DNA of 64,000 bases from Gulosibacter chungangensis (GCF_008831155.1 NZ_WBKB01000001.1:620001-684000); one strand, 5' to 3'; counted from the stretch's first letter, positions 48,031 through 56,744 are shown. A program made the numbers and translations. Notes: a model not told the origin generated them from the sequence alone.

Positions 48031-49373
48031 TCCCTTCCGCTCGCGGGCGGAGCGGGCCGCGACGGTGCCGGAGTGCGCGGCTGCGGTGCCGACGGTGGCG
48101 GCGGCGTCTGCGAGGGCGCGACGCCGCCGTCGCCTCCTGCCGCGCCGGCGGCGGTCTCGGCCTGGCCCGCGACCGCGTGGCCGGCCTTCGGCCCAGCCTC
48201 AGCGGCTCCCTTGACGACCTGCGCACCGACGACGACCGCAGCAGCGGGTCCAGCGGCAGCCGCACCTGCCCCGGCACCAGCTCCGGCACTCGCACCAGCG
48301 CCGGCCGTGCTGGCGGCACCCGACCCGGCGGTCGGTGCGGAGCCCGAGGGCGGTGGCGGTGCGCCACCTGACCCGCCACCGGGTCCGCCGCCCTTGGGAT
48401 CTTCGAGAACCTTCTGCGGCTCCCCGCCACCCTTCGGCCTGGCGGGCACCGGGATCGGACGATTGAGGGCGTTCTTCGCCTCCTGCTCCGTCCCCATCTG
48501 CTGGTAGAGGTCGAACCCGACGAAGGACACGAAGCGATAGACCATGTACGGCGCGAAGGCCGCGATCCCAAGCAGGACGATCCCGGTGATCGGTTCGGTC
48601 ACCGCTGAGATGTCCAGCTCGATCGGGGTCGCGATCTGCGTGATCGCCAACAGGAAGACGACGACGAGGACGAGCTTGCTGATGATGAGGGCGATCACGA
48701 AGGCAGCCCACTTGCCGATCCATCCGCGCGTCGCGTCCCAGGACGCGCCGGAGAACGCGATCGGCGCGAGCACGACCCCGACCAGCAGCAGCGCCTTGCG
48801 GATCAGCAGGCTGAACCACACGATCGCGACCGCAGCGATCATCAGACCGGCGAGGAAGATCGTGACGATCGCACCCACGCCCGGAGCCGCAATGTTGATA
48901 CCAGCGAGCCCAGCGGCAAGGAGGGCGATCTTGTCGCCCATCGAGCCCGTGGTTTCACCGGCGGCCTGCACGATGCCGATGCAGAGCTGATCCACAATCT
49001 CCAGCGCGAGCGCGGTCAGCGTGACGACGACGAACGCGCCGAGCACCGATTTCGCCGCGCCGAGCGCGGCCCTGGACAACGCGGTCGGGTCGCGGCGAAC
49101 CAACCCGGTGATGAGTTGGAGACAGAAGAAGACCAGCACCAAGAAGACCCCGATGCCGAAGATCAAGTTGTAGACGCTGGTGAACCCGTCCGCCCGGACA
49201 TCGACCAGGGTGGTCGTGTCGAACACGGTCCACATCGCCTCGATCAGCCATCCGGCCGCGCCGCCCATCGCCTGAGCGAGCCAGTCGAACGGGGCGGCCA
49301 CGACCGTCGCGGCGGCCTCGCCAGCGATGTCGCAGACGGTCGAGATCACGGGAACGTCGCAGACACCCATCAC
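48027..49373 (-). CDS. VirB6/TrbL-like conjugation membrane protein
   Basis: A 448-residue protein starting MMGVCDVPVISTVCDIAGEA. At least six hydrophobic helices lie between residues ~65 and 290 (FGIGVFLVLVFFCLQLITGL; LVVVFLLAITQIA and others). A Pro/Gly/Ala-rich, low-complexity C-terminal third follows (residues ~310-448), cytosolic or surface exposed. The layout matches polytopic T4SS inner membrane proteins in actinobacterial elements. Its stop overlaps the SCO6880 start. Confidence 0.82.
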   Translation of the reverse strand: MMGVCDVPVISTVCDIAGEAAATVVAAPFDWLAQAMGGAAGWLIEAMWTVFDTTTLVDVRADGFTSVYNLIFGIGVFLVLVFFCLQLITGLVRRDPTALSRAALGAAKSVLGAFVVVTLTALALEIVDQLCIGIVQAAGETTGSMGDKIALLAAGLAGINIAAPGVGAIVTIFLAGLMIAAVAIVWFSLLIRKALLLVGVVLAPIAFSGASWDATRGWIGKWAAFVIALIISKLVLVVVFLLAITQIATPIELDISAVTEPITGIVLLGIAAFAPYMVYRFVSFVGFDLYQQMGTEQEAKNALNRPIPVPARPKGGGEPQKVLEDPKGGGPGGGSGGAPPPPSGSAPTAGSGAASTAGAGASAGAGAGAGAAAAGPAAAVVVGAQVVKGAAEAGPKAGHAVAGQAETAAGAAGGDGGVAPSQTPPPPSAPQPRTPAPSRPAPPASGRE

Positions 49374-49398
49374 GAATCTCCTGCTGTGCGGGGCGCGC

Positions 49399-49668
49399 TC
49401 AGACGGCCTGGCCGACGTTCCAGAAGAAGTTGACCAACGTCACGCTGGCCCCACAGATCACCGCGGCCCCGCAGGAAATCAGCACGCCGAGCTTGCCCCG
49501 CCCGGCGAGGTGAGGGTTGCTGGAGTTCGCGCCGTAAGCCCAGACGATCGCCGAGACGATCAGAGCCAGGACAGCCAGGACCAAGCCCACCGTCATCACC
49601 GCACCGACGATGGTGCGGAGCTGTTCGATGCCGGGCAGACCATTGCTGTTGGGGTCGATGTCGATCAC
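49399..49668 (-). CDS. DUF6112 small membrane protein (copy 1)
   Basis: An 89-residue protein starting at GTG (IDIDPNSNGLPGIEQLRTIV), with GAGGGAG upstream. It has two transmembrane helices (TIVGAVMTVGLVLAVLALIV; VLISCGAAVICGASVTLVNF) joined by a small polar loop (ANSSNPHLAGRGK). It resembles VirB2-type pilin-like proteins in size and topology. It is clearly paralogous to the neighbour at 49794. Confidence 0.8.
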   Translation of the reverse strand: MIDIDPNSNGLPGIEQLRTIVGAVMTVGLVLAVLALIVSAIVWAYGANSSNPHLAGRGKLGVLISCGAAVICGASVTLVNFFWNVGQAV

Positions 49669-49746
49669 GGTGGTACTCCCTCGCTGAGCCATTGGGTTTG
49701 TGGCGGCGAGGTGAACCAGGAACCTCCTGGCGCGAGAGGACATGAC

Positions 49747-49780
49747 GAAGGCCCGCTCTCCACGCGGAGAGCGGGCCTTC
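49747..49780 (-). terminator. Hairpin between the two DUF6112 genes
   Basis: A perfect 14-bp stem GAAGGCCCGCTCTC / GAGAGCGGGCCTTC with a 6-base loop. There is no long T-run. It may reduce downstream transcription so that the two paralogues and the rest of the operon are made in different amounts. Confidence 0.7.
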
Positions 49781-49793
49781 ATAGGTGGTGAGG

Positions 49794-50063
49794 TCAGAGT
49801 TGGTTGCCCAAGGCGATCAGCCAGTTCACCCACGCAACGCCGGCCCCGGCGAGCGCAGCCCCGGCGACGCCGACGAGCACACCGACCCTGCCTTTCGAGG
49901 CAAGCGAGTGATTGCCGTGCGACGTCCCCACCGCCCAGCAGATCGCTGAGACGATGACCATGAGCACCGCCACGATGAGCACGATCATCAGCAGCGCGCC
50001 GACGACCTGTTTCAGGTCGCCGATCCCGCCGAGCCCGTCGAAGTCGGGGAAGACACCCATCAC
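49794..50063 (-). CDS. DUF6112 small membrane protein (copy 2)
   Basis: An 89-residue protein starting MMGVFPDFDGLGGIGDLKQV, with two transmembrane segments (ALLMIVLIVAVLMVIVSAIC; VGVAGAALAGAGVAWVNWLI). Same length and layout as copy 1, with aligned GTSHGNHSLASKGRVGVL for GANSSNPHLAGRGKLGVL. It overlaps the M23 peptidase stop by four bases. A VirB2-like pilin role is an inference. Confidence 0.82.
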   Translation of the reverse strand: MMGVFPDFDGLGGIGDLKQVVGALLMIVLIVAVLMVIVSAICWAVGTSHGNHSLASKGRVGVLVGVAGAALAGAGVAWVNWLIALGNQL

Positions 50064-51685
50064 GCACCGGCCTTGACGGTGACGTGCAGGTGGTCGTAGT
50101 GGCCGCCCGTCACGTCGTTCGGGTCATGCATCCCGCCGCCGTCGTAGGGCCGCCATCCCTCAGAGTCGCGGGCAACGGACCAGATCTTCCCCTGCCAGAT
50201 CAGGTACTCAACGCCGAGGAGATCGGCGTTGGTCTTCATCCAGTTCGTCACCCGCCACCCGGCCTCGAGCTGTGCCGGTGTCGGGCGCGTTCCGATTCGG
50301 TTTCCGAAGGTGATGTCGCAAGCTCTGCCCAATGGATGTTCTGATCTCGTGCCCGGTCGAGGTGAGTAGCATCCCCAGGCGGTGTCAGGGAAAGCAGTCT
50401 TGGTCTGCACCATCAGATGCGCCAGACGCGCTGTGATCTGCCCGTCACTGGTGGCGTCGCCGACCATCAGGTTCGGGTCACCATCGAGCGGCATCGGTGC
50501 GCCCGCGTTCGTAGCCCCAGATGTACAACCGCCGCCGATATCGCCGGTGGGCTCAGGCAGGTTCGCGGCACCGTGCGCGTTGAGCCAGCCGGCAGGGTCA
50601 ACCGCTTCGGCGTTCGTGCCACCTGGCCGAACCTCGAAGTGCAGATGATCGCCTGTCGACATGCCGCTGCTGCCGACATCGCCGATGTGTTGACCTGCCG
50701 TAACCCTGTCGCCGGCCTGCACAAGGATGCCTGACTGCCACATATGTGCGTAGGCGGTCGCTATGGTCTTGCCGTCGATGGTGTGCTCGATCATGATGAG
50801 GCCGCCATAGCCACCGGAGAACTCTGCGACCGTGACCCGGCCGTCAGCGGCGGCCAGGATCGGAGTGCCGCCGGGGGCCCCGAGATCGAGCCCGGTGTGG
50901 AATGTCTGCTCGCCTGTGATCGGATGGACACGCGGCCCGAAGTCGTCAGTCTTTACCCAGGTGCCTTCGGGAAGTGGGAACACGACCCGCGACGACTCCG
51001 CCAAGGCCGGCGCCGCCGAGCCGCCGCCGTTCGCACGCGCCACCGTCGTGAGAGCATCCAGAATCGCATCAGCGACGGGCGCGTAGTTCTGGTAGCGATC
51101 GGGGAAGGCCGAAACCTCGACGGCTTGCGCGGCCTCGCCAGGGTCCATCTGCTGCCAGCCGGGAATGTCCAGCAATCCTCTTGGGCTTGGGAAGTTAGGG
51201 CCGCCTGCCCCTCCGAAGAAAGCCTTGGCTTGGTACTGCGGGTCCATCAGTTCCGCGACGGTGCCCCAGCCCGATTGCGGCCGCATCTGGAACAAGCCGA
51301 GCGAATCATGATCGCCGCCGTTGCCGTCGTTCGGGTACGAACCGCTCTCGGGATAGGCACTCGTGTTCGCCAGCATCCGCAGGGTGCTCTCGGTGAGCGC
51401 GGCCATCAGCGCGATCTTGACTCCCGGACGGCCGACGCCCTCGATCCCGCCGCCGATGGTGATGATCGTGGCCGCGTGCGTGAGTTGCGTCTTGTTCAGC
51501 GTGAACGTGGTGCCGTCGGCGGTGGTGACCGTCAGCGCGTCGGGGACGTTTGCCACGGTGACGCTGCCGCCGGGGACGGCGCAGTTCGCGACGGCGGGGT
51601 TCATCAGCACGCCGATGGCGAGCAGGATGCTGGCTGGTCCGAACAGCACGAACGCGAGCCCGAGAATGAGGAGCTTCGTGACCAC
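50060..51685 (-). CDS. M23 peptidase / lytic-transglycosylase-like cell-wall hydrolase (VirB1-like)
   Basis: A 541-residue protein with an N-terminal transmembrane anchor (LLILGLAFVLFGPASILLAI). A lysozyme-like region follows (ALMAALTESTLRMLANTSAY, SLGLFQMRPQSGWGT). The LytM/M23 zinc peptidase comes next, with HTGLDLGAPGGTP and GDHLHFEVRPGG carrying the His ligands. The C-terminal domain has GTRSEHPLGRACDITFGN and GGHYDHLHVT, resembling ARB_07466-type peptidase-like folds. Such multi-domain wall hydrolases open peptidoglycan for the conjugation channel. I chose the GTG at 51685, 13 bases after the VirB8-like gene. Confidence 0.87.
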   Translation of the reverse strand: MVTKLLILGLAFVLFGPASILLAIGVLMNPAVANCAVPGGSVTVANVPDALTVTTADGTTFTLNKTQLTHAATIITIGGGIEGVGRPGVKIALMAALTESTLRMLANTSAYPESGSYPNDGNGGDHDSLGLFQMRPQSGWGTVAELMDPQYQAKAFFGGAGGPNFPSPRGLLDIPGWQQMDPGEAAQAVEVSAFPDRYQNYAPVADAILDALTTVARANGGGSAAPALAESSRVVFPLPEGTWVKTDDFGPRVHPITGEQTFHTGLDLGAPGGTPILAAADGRVTVAEFSGGYGGLIMIEHTIDGKTIATAYAHMWQSGILVQAGDRVTAGQHIGDVGSSGMSTGDHLHFEVRPGGTNAEAVDPAGWLNAHGAANLPEPTGDIGGGCTSGATNAGAPMPLDGDPNLMVGDATSDGQITARLAHLMVQTKTAFPDTAWGCYSPRPGTRSEHPLGRACDITFGNRIGTRPTPAQLEAGWRVTNWMKTNADLLGVEYLIWQGKIWSVARDSEGWRPYDGGGMHDPNDVTGGHYDHLHVTVKAGA

Positions 51686-51698
51686 GACGAGCCCCCGG

Positions 51699-52385
51699 CT
51701 ATCGGAGCGGGTTGTCGAGCTGCGACAGTCGCAGCACATGGCAGAAGCCGGTGCGGAACTGCGGTGACGGCGGTGGACAGGCCAGGAACACGGTGAAGGA
51801 CACCGAGTGTTCCGAGGTCACGGGTTCGCCGTTCCAGACGCCTTCGCGGTGCCGGGTGCCCTCGATCGTGACCGCGGTGGCACCGGGCGGGAGCTGGCCG
51901 GGCTGCGCCTGATCGACCGCCTGGCCCCAGGCCTCGGGCACGAAGGAGTTGTCGATCGTGAGGTGCTGGATGGTCGCGTACTTGCGCAGCTCGATCCACG
52001 CATCACGGGTGGGCAGGTAGCCGGCGATGTCGGAGGCGAGGCCGGCCTGCTCGTGGCCGGACGGGTCACCGACCTCCAAGATCGCGGCGGAGTAGTCCAG
52101 TGGCATCAGCCCGGAGCCGGTGTCCCAGGCGAACAGCGCCGTGGCGATGTTGCGGGCGAACTCGTCGGGGTCGTTCGATGGGATCACCCGTGGCGGACCA
52201 GGTCTGCCGGTGTCGGACTCACCGGGAACGGTGACGGTCGGGGCCGGGGCGGGCGCGGGGTCGGTGGGCTGTCGCGGGCCGGCGATCAGCCCGTACGCGC
52301 CGACTCCGATCAGGAGCAGCACGAGGCCGGCGGCGATCACCGCGATGCGTCGGCCACGGGACCAGGAGGCAGAGTTCGTCTTCAT
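51699..52385 (-). CDS. VirB8/TcpC-like conjugation protein
   Basis: A 228-residue protein with an N-terminal transmembrane segment (RRIAVIAAGLVLLLIGVGAY), a Pro-rich spacer (DPAPAPAPTVTVPGESD), and one extracytoplasmic domain. That domain fits the NTF2-like fold of VirB8/TcpC: DPDEFARNIATALFAWDTGS and HSVSFTVFLACPPPSPQFRT. It is likely a channel scaffold component. The leader motif at 52391 lies five bases before its ATG, so it seems to start a transcription unit. Confidence 0.78.
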   Translation of the reverse strand: MKTNSASWSRGRRIAVIAAGLVLLLIGVGAYGLIAGPRQPTDPAPAPAPTVTVPGESDTGRPGPPRVIPSNDPDEFARNIATALFAWDTGSGLMPLDYSAAILEVGDPSGHEQAGLASDIAGYLPTRDAWIELRKYATIQHLTIDNSFVPEAWGQAVDQAQPGQLPPGATAVTIEGTRHREGVWNGEPVTSEHSVSFTVFLACPPPSPQFRTGFCHVLRLSQLDNPLR

Positions 52386-52390
52386 GCCCC

Positions 52391-52402
52391 GAGGTGAGCC
52401 CG
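52391..52402 (-). promoter_or_regulatory. Recurrent leader motif CGGGCTCACCTC (copy 2)
   Basis: Plus-strand GAGGTGAGCCCG five bases before the ATG of the VirB8-like gene. Homology with copy 3 extends a further ~20 bases away from the gene (CGGACTGGCAGGACTCG versus CGGACTGCGGAACTCG). Confidence 0.55.
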
Positions 52403-52427
52403 CCCCGGACTGGCAGGACTCGAGGGC

Positions 52428-53447
52428 TCAGAGGGCGCGCAGCAGCGGCCGGCCGGATCGCATCCTGGCCCGTGCCTGACGGAGTTGCTCGGTGAACTCG
52501 ACGGTCCCGTCCACCGTCGCGAAGAAGGCGTCGATCTGCTCGTCGGTCAGTTCGACCGCCAGCTCGTAGAGGTCGTAGTGCGACCACCAGGACACCATCT
52601 CGCCCCAGGTCATGACGAAGGCGCGCACGGAGTACCGCAGCGGCAAGGCGTTCTCTGCCTGTGACGGCGACCGCGGTGCGGCGTCGGTCTTCGCTTTGGT
52701 GGCCTTCGCGCCCTTGGTGGCGTGGGCGCGTTCCAGGGCGTCGCTCGCGAGGTCGTGCAGCAGCCGGTCTCGTTCGGTCTCCGCCTCGGCGCGTGCGTCA
52801 CGGACGCGCTGGAAGATCGGGTTGACGGCTGCGCCGGCCTCGATCTGAACCAGGCCATCCTGCGCCAGTGCCCGCAGAGCGTCCGAGGCGGCGAGATCGG
52901 TCGCGAGGCGTTGCAGGAATCCGATCTGCTCCAGGCGGGTGTAGGAGGACGAGCCGGTCACCATCTGCGCGGCCTGCTGGCGAGCGTCGCCGAGTTGGAG
53001 CGACCCTGCTGGTCCCGCCGAATCGGCGGGACCATGACTTCCCGGCTCGTGCCCGTCCTGGAACTGCGTGAGCGCCTTCCTGCGGGCCGCGTCCTCGGCC
53101 ATGAGCCCCTTGATCTCCCGGTACAGCGCCGCGGCTTCGGTGGGAGTCAGCGGTTTGTGGAGCAGGTTGTCGTCGCGCTCGGCCAGCAGCAGCCCGAGCT
53201 GGTCAGAGATCCCGGATCGCACCCACACGCTGACCCTCCGCCAGCCGAGTCTCTTGATCGCGGCGAGCCGTCGCGCCCCGCATACCAGCACGCCGTCCGG
53301 GGTGATCGTCGGCGGCTGCAGTAGCCCGTCGCGTTCGATCGACGCAGCGAGTGCGTCGATGTCTCCCAGCTCGGCGCGGTGCCGGTGGCCGATGATGATC
53401 GACTCCACCGTCCGCTCCAGTTCGATGTGCCCGGCTGGTGCGCTCAT
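52428..53447 (-). CDS. ParB/RepB-family protein of the element
   Basis: A 339-residue protein with an N-terminal ParB/Srx domain (IDALAASIERDGLLQPPTIT, VLVCGARRLAAIKRLGWRRV), LLLAERDDNLLHKPLTPTEA, a likely helix-turn-helix area, and a helical C-terminal part. A long variable region with Ala/Lys/Glu content lies between. The ParB box here is CGARRLAA (chromosomal ParB has GERRxRA). No ParA accompanies it. It may regulate or stabilise the element rather than partition it. It starts in an ATGA overlap with the upstream gene. Confidence 0.82.
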   Translation of the reverse strand: MSAPAGHIELERTVESIIIGHRHRAELGDIDALAASIERDGLLQPPTITPDGVLVCGARRLAAIKRLGWRRVSVWVRSGISDQLGLLLAERDDNLLHKPLTPTEAAALYREIKGLMAEDAARRKALTQFQDGHEPGSHGPADSAGPAGSLQLGDARQQAAQMVTGSSSYTRLEQIGFLQRLATDLAASDALRALAQDGLVQIEAGAAVNPIFQRVRDARAEAETERDRLLHDLASDALERAHATKGAKATKAKTDAAPRSPSQAENALPLRYSVRAFVMTWGEMVSWWSHYDLYELAVELTDEQIDAFFATVDGTVEFTEQLRQARARMRSGRPLLRAL

Positions 53448-54322
53448 CTCGCACCTCGTCCCGCCTTGGTGCCGGGCGCGGCCAGCGAAAGCGTCAGCAC
53501 GAGGTCGTCGTCCCGGAGCAGCAGCGGCAGCGTCTCGCCGATCAGCAGCCGCAGCAGCACCCCGCGTCCTGCGGCGGTCGCGGCAAGCTCGGCCTGCGGG
53601 GTGCCGAGCAGTGCCCGCAACAGCACAGCCCAGGAGCGGGCAGGCAGATCGAGCAGCGCGCGGGCGTGCTTGTCGCGGCGCAGTGTCTCGTAGGCGGTGT
53701 GTCGGTTCCCGACGCGGGTCAGCGCCGCGCAGACGTGCTCGACGCACGCCCTGGCGGTGCCGATCTGCCAGCCGAGCAGGGTCAGGAGCGTGATGGCGTC
53801 CTCCACTGCTGCCGCTGCGGTGGTGGCATCCGATCGGCTGGGCTCATCAGCTGCGGTATCGCCGAGGTGGGCGTCGCGGACCTGGAACGCAGGGTGATAG
53901 TCGGAGAGGACGTTCTCGCGGTCGGAGAGTCGTTCGGCGTCGTGGAAGACCGAGTAGCGAGGCCGGCGTGCCTGATGCGTGGAGCACAGGAGCCCTTGGC
54001 CGCGTTCCTCCGCGATGCAGGTGATCCGCACGGCATGGGTGACCACCGCCCACGGGTCTTCCGCCGTTCGGGCGGACTTGGTGCGCATCACGTCGAACGC
54101 GGCCGATGCGGCCTCCCACGGGTCGAGCCGGTGCTTGGTCGCGAGGGCGGCGTACTTCTCAGCCGCGAACTGCATCAGCTCCGCCGCCACGGGGTCGTGC
54201 TCCCAGGCGTGCTTGCCCGCAGCATGGAGCCGGTTGAGCAGCGCGCGCAGTCCGTCGCTGGTGCGGTAGTCCTCAGCCGCCCGGCCGTTTGCCGGATGGG
54301 TCGTTGTGGTGTCGTGAGTCAT
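53444..54322 (-). CDS. Hypothetical protein of the transfer/maintenance operon
   Basis: A 292-residue protein starting MTHDTTTTHPANGRAAEDYR, preceded by AGGAGG and good spacing. It is mostly helical, with RTSDGLRALLNRLHAAGKHA, WEAASAAFDVMRTKSARTAE and DDLVLTLSLAAPGTK. Relatives in actinobacterial databases carry the meaningless label 'serine/arginine repetitive matrix protein'. Function unknown; it is cotranslated with the ParB-like gene, which suggests joint control of element copy or transfer. Confidence 0.68.
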   Translation of the reverse strand: MTHDTTTTHPANGRAAEDYRTSDGLRALLNRLHAAGKHAWEHDPVAAELMQFAAEKYAALATKHRLDPWEAASAAFDVMRTKSARTAEDPWAVVTHAVRITCIAEERGQGLLCSTHQARRPRYSVFHDAERLSDRENVLSDYHPAFQVRDAHLGDTAADEPSRSDATTAAAAVEDAITLLTLLGWQIGTARACVEHVCAALTRVGNRHTAYETLRRDKHARALLDLPARSWAVLLRALLGTPQAELAATAAGRGVLLRLLIGETLPLLLRDDDLVLTLSLAAPGTKAGRGAR

Positions 54323-54344
54323 GGTCTGGTCGCCTCCTGGCGGG

Positions 54345-54356
54345 GAGGTGAGCCCG
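54345..54356 (-). promoter_or_regulatory. Recurrent leader motif CGGGCTCACCTC (copy 3)
   Basis: Plus-strand GAGGTGAGCCCG 22 bases before the ATG at 54322, with the ribosome-binding site in between. Identical to copies at 39625 and 52391. Confidence 0.5.
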
Positions 54357-54415
54357 CAGCGGACTGCGGAACTCGCCTCGGCCTTGCGGGCGTCCATGAC
54401 TCATCACCACCCCTG

Positions 54416-54838
54416 CTACCTCATCCCGACCCCGGACCGGCTCTGGCCCTGATCGGCGGTCCCGTGGCGTCCGAAGGCGCTCAAGGACGGCAGGCGGCGC
54501 GCCCGCTCGGCGATCCGTTGCGCGTGCGCTTCCAGCGGTGCCCGAAGGCGGCGGCTCTGCTCGGCGGTGAAGTCGATACCGCGCTGCGACAGCGACCCGG
54601 CGTGATGCGCCATCAGGTCGGTCGGGCGCACCCAATCCACGCCACGGCCACGCATTTGCGCGAGCCGCTGCTTCACCGCCTGCCGGGACACCTCGGCTTC
54701 CTTCACCGCATCCGGCGTCGCCGCCTCCGCGGCCTGCGCGGGGCGCGCCTCGGAGTCGGCCTGCCCTGCCCGCGCGGCCTTGGCGGCGCGGTGGTGTCGC
54801 TCGGCGAGTTCCCGCTGCTCGTACTCCTGCTCGTTCAT
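54416..54838 (-). CDS. Hypothetical small protein, charged and helical
   Basis: A 140-residue protein beginning MNEQEYEQRELAERHHRAAK, with long Ala/Glu/Arg/Gln-rich helices and SLSQRGIDFTAEQSRRLRAP in the middle. No known domain recognised. Such charged helical proteins beside primase-polymerase and DUF2637 genes are often DNA-processing accessories; that is only inference. It overlaps the DUF2637 gene by four bases. Confidence 0.62.
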   Translation of the reverse strand: MNEQEYEQRELAERHHRAAKAARAGQADSEARPAQAAEAATPDAVKEAEVSRQAVKQRLAQMRGRGVDWVRPTDLMAHHAGSLSQRGIDFTAEQSRRLRAPLEAHAQRIAERARRLPSLSAFGRHGTADQGQSRSGVGMR

Positions 54839-55548
54839 TGGTCTGCTCCTTGCTTCACCAGTTCCGCCCCGGAGGGGTCGGTCTCATCGGCATGGTGAGC
54901 ATGAGGCTCCTCGGCTTCGTCGGGCTGGTCGGGGCGTGGCAGCCATCTGCCGACCGTCGCGGGATGCACGCCCAGGAGCCGGGCGATGGCCCTGTTCGAC
55001 CATTCCTGCTCGCGCAGCTGGGCCGCGACGGCCCGGCGATCCAGTTCCTGGTGCGCGTCGCTCGCCTCCAGTGCCGACTCGCCCAGCAAGGAGCCGGACG
55101 CTCCTTCCGCCAAATCCGGAAGAGGCGCGGTGTCGGGTTCGACTGGACGTGTCGAGCGGATCAGCACGACCGTCAGATGCGTGCTTGCCAGCAGCATCAT
55201 CGGTGGTACCGCGGCGACGCATCCGGCCAGGAGGGCCGGCACGCCGGATTCGGCGGTGACCGTCGCGTGCATGACGTTCCCGGCGACCGACACACCCGTC
55301 GCGGCCATGAGTAGCAGCCACGGATACCAGGCCGAACGGTGCCCGTCGAGCGCGAACGCCGCGACCGTTGCCACAACGATCAGGCCATCGACGATGAGCG
55401 GCCACGCCCACGCCTGCCCCTCGGCCACACCGGAACGGCGGGCCAGATCGGTGAGCGCGATGAACGACAGCCAGAACGCGAACCCGGCGATCCCGACCGT
55501 GCCCCCGGTCGCCGTCGCCACCGCCCACCGCCGCGACTGGCCCTTCAT
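54835..55548 (-). CDS. DUF2637 membrane protein with C-terminal helix-turn-helix
   Basis: A 237-residue protein starting MKGQSRRWAVATATGGTVGI. Four to five transmembrane segments cover residues ~12-125 (GIAGFAFWLSFIALTDLARR; PLIVDGLIVVATVAAFALDG). A cytosolic part follows with REQEWSNRAIARLLGVHPAT, a helix-turn-helix, then an acidic tail. DUF2637/SpdA-like proteins are linked to spread and replication of actinobacterial elements. It starts in an ATGA overlap with the primase-polymerase gene. Confidence 0.8.
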   Translation of the reverse strand: MKGQSRRWAVATATGGTVGIAGFAFWLSFIALTDLARRSGVAEGQAWAWPLIVDGLIVVATVAAFALDGHRSAWYPWLLLMAATGVSVAGNVMHATVTAESGVPALLAGCVAAVPPMMLLASTHLTVVLIRSTRPVEPDTAPLPDLAEGASGSLLGESALEASDAHQELDRRAVAAQLREQEWSNRAIARLLGVHPATVGRWLPRPDQPDEAEEPHAHHADETDPSGAELVKQGADQ

Positions 55549-56516
55549 CACAGCACCCTCGACGCGGAAGCGCACGACTCCGTGGCTCGAGGAACCAGGC
55601 CGTCCCCAAACGAGCGACGATGACCGACCGACGGGTCGCGACCGCGACCACCAGCGCCGACGGTTCGGTAGGCGCTGCACACGGTGCGTGTGATCTCGCG
55701 CTCACCGAAGTCCTCCTGAGCGGCCAGCATCAACGCGTCGAGTGCCACGGTGACGGGCACGTTGCCCTCAGCAAGTCGGCACGCCGCCCAGAAGAGCTTG
55801 ATGTTCCTGTCGGTGGCCTGCCGCGCCAACCACGCGCCCAGCCGAGCCGCATCCGTTCGACCCACCTGTCGCCCCGGCGGCACCGGCCGGCGCGGCGGGC
55901 GCGGCTTGAGGAACTCACGCAGACGCGCGGCGTCGACCGGCTGCACGCTGCCCACAGCCGTCTGCTCGACCCGGTATGCACGATGAGCACCGTCCAGTCG
56001 AACCATCGACGGCGGGGCGACGATGTAGCCCCCGTCGCCGCGACAGTCCACGCCCACGTCGCCGATGGCCCATGACCGCTGCTCATGCGCGGGGTCGGCC
56101 GGGAAGTAGGAGTGTTGTCCGCCGGTCGGCGTAACGACGGTGACCAGCGGTTCGGGGATCAGGCCCGCTCTGACGGCTCGGGCGTAGGCGGTATACCCGT
56201 TCGTGCCGTGCAGATCCACGTCGATCACGACCAGGCCCGAAGCCTCACCCGTGGGGATACCGATGTTCGCCTGCGGCTGCCAGCGCCACCAGCCGTCTAC
56301 CTGGCGAAGGTCGTCGGTCGCGAGCTTGAAGCCGGACGGAACGATCGGGTTCTTCTTGCCAGGCACGCACGGGAACACCGGCACTCCCGCGGACGCGATC
56401 GCGTGCGCCGCCATCGGCAGCGGCATCCCACCGAGCTGGCGAAACAGCACGGCGATGTCCTCGGCGTGACCACCGCTCGTCACCATCTGACGGGGTTCGT
56501 CCGTTCGCACCATCAC
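55548..56516 (-). CDS. Bifunctional DNA primase/polymerase (AEP superfamily)
   Basis: A 322-residue protein with a Prim-Pol domain: AIASAGVPVFPCVPGKKNPI, NIGIPTGEASGLVVIDVDLH with the paired acidic residues, VVTPTGGQHSYFP, and VGVDCRGDGGYIVAPPS. Such enzymes both prime and extend DNA and serve as replication proteins of plasmids and ICEs. A helical C-terminal part follows. Together with the ParB-like and DUF2637 genes it implies that the element can replicate after excision. Confidence 0.88.
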   Translation of the reverse strand: MMVRTDEPRQMVTSGGHAEDIAVLFRQLGGMPLPMAAHAIASAGVPVFPCVPGKKNPIVPSGFKLATDDLRQVDGWWRWQPQANIGIPTGEASGLVVIDVDLHGTNGYTAYARAVRAGLIPEPLVTVVTPTGGQHSYFPADPAHEQRSWAIGDVGVDCRGDGGYIVAPPSMVRLDGAHRAYRVEQTAVGSVQPVDAARLREFLKPRPPRRPVPPGRQVGRTDAARLGAWLARQATDRNIKLFWAACRLAEGNVPVTVALDALMLAAQEDFGEREITRTVCSAYRTVGAGGRGRDPSVGHRRSFGDGLVPRATESCASASRVL

Positions 56517-56744
56517 TTCGCCTCCCTCTGCCTGCCATAGCCGCTCCGTGATGGAGGGCTGCGCGATCGCGAGGTACGCGCCGGGAGGATCAGGAGGCGG
56601 ACGAGGGAACGAGACTTCGACCGCCAGGCCAGAAATGAGCCCGACGAGTCTCTACCGGACTACCGGACGAGTCGGCCTCGAAGGGCTCGAGTGCGGCAAC
56701 GATCCTGATTACGGGCACATAGCATGGCCAGAACGGGCACAACG

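Noticed and set aside
56517-56744. Repeated GACGAGTC and ACCGGA units upstream of the primase-polymerase, considered as replication iterons
   Set aside because: Only two copies of each short unit; not enough to call an origin. No other structure seen in this gap.
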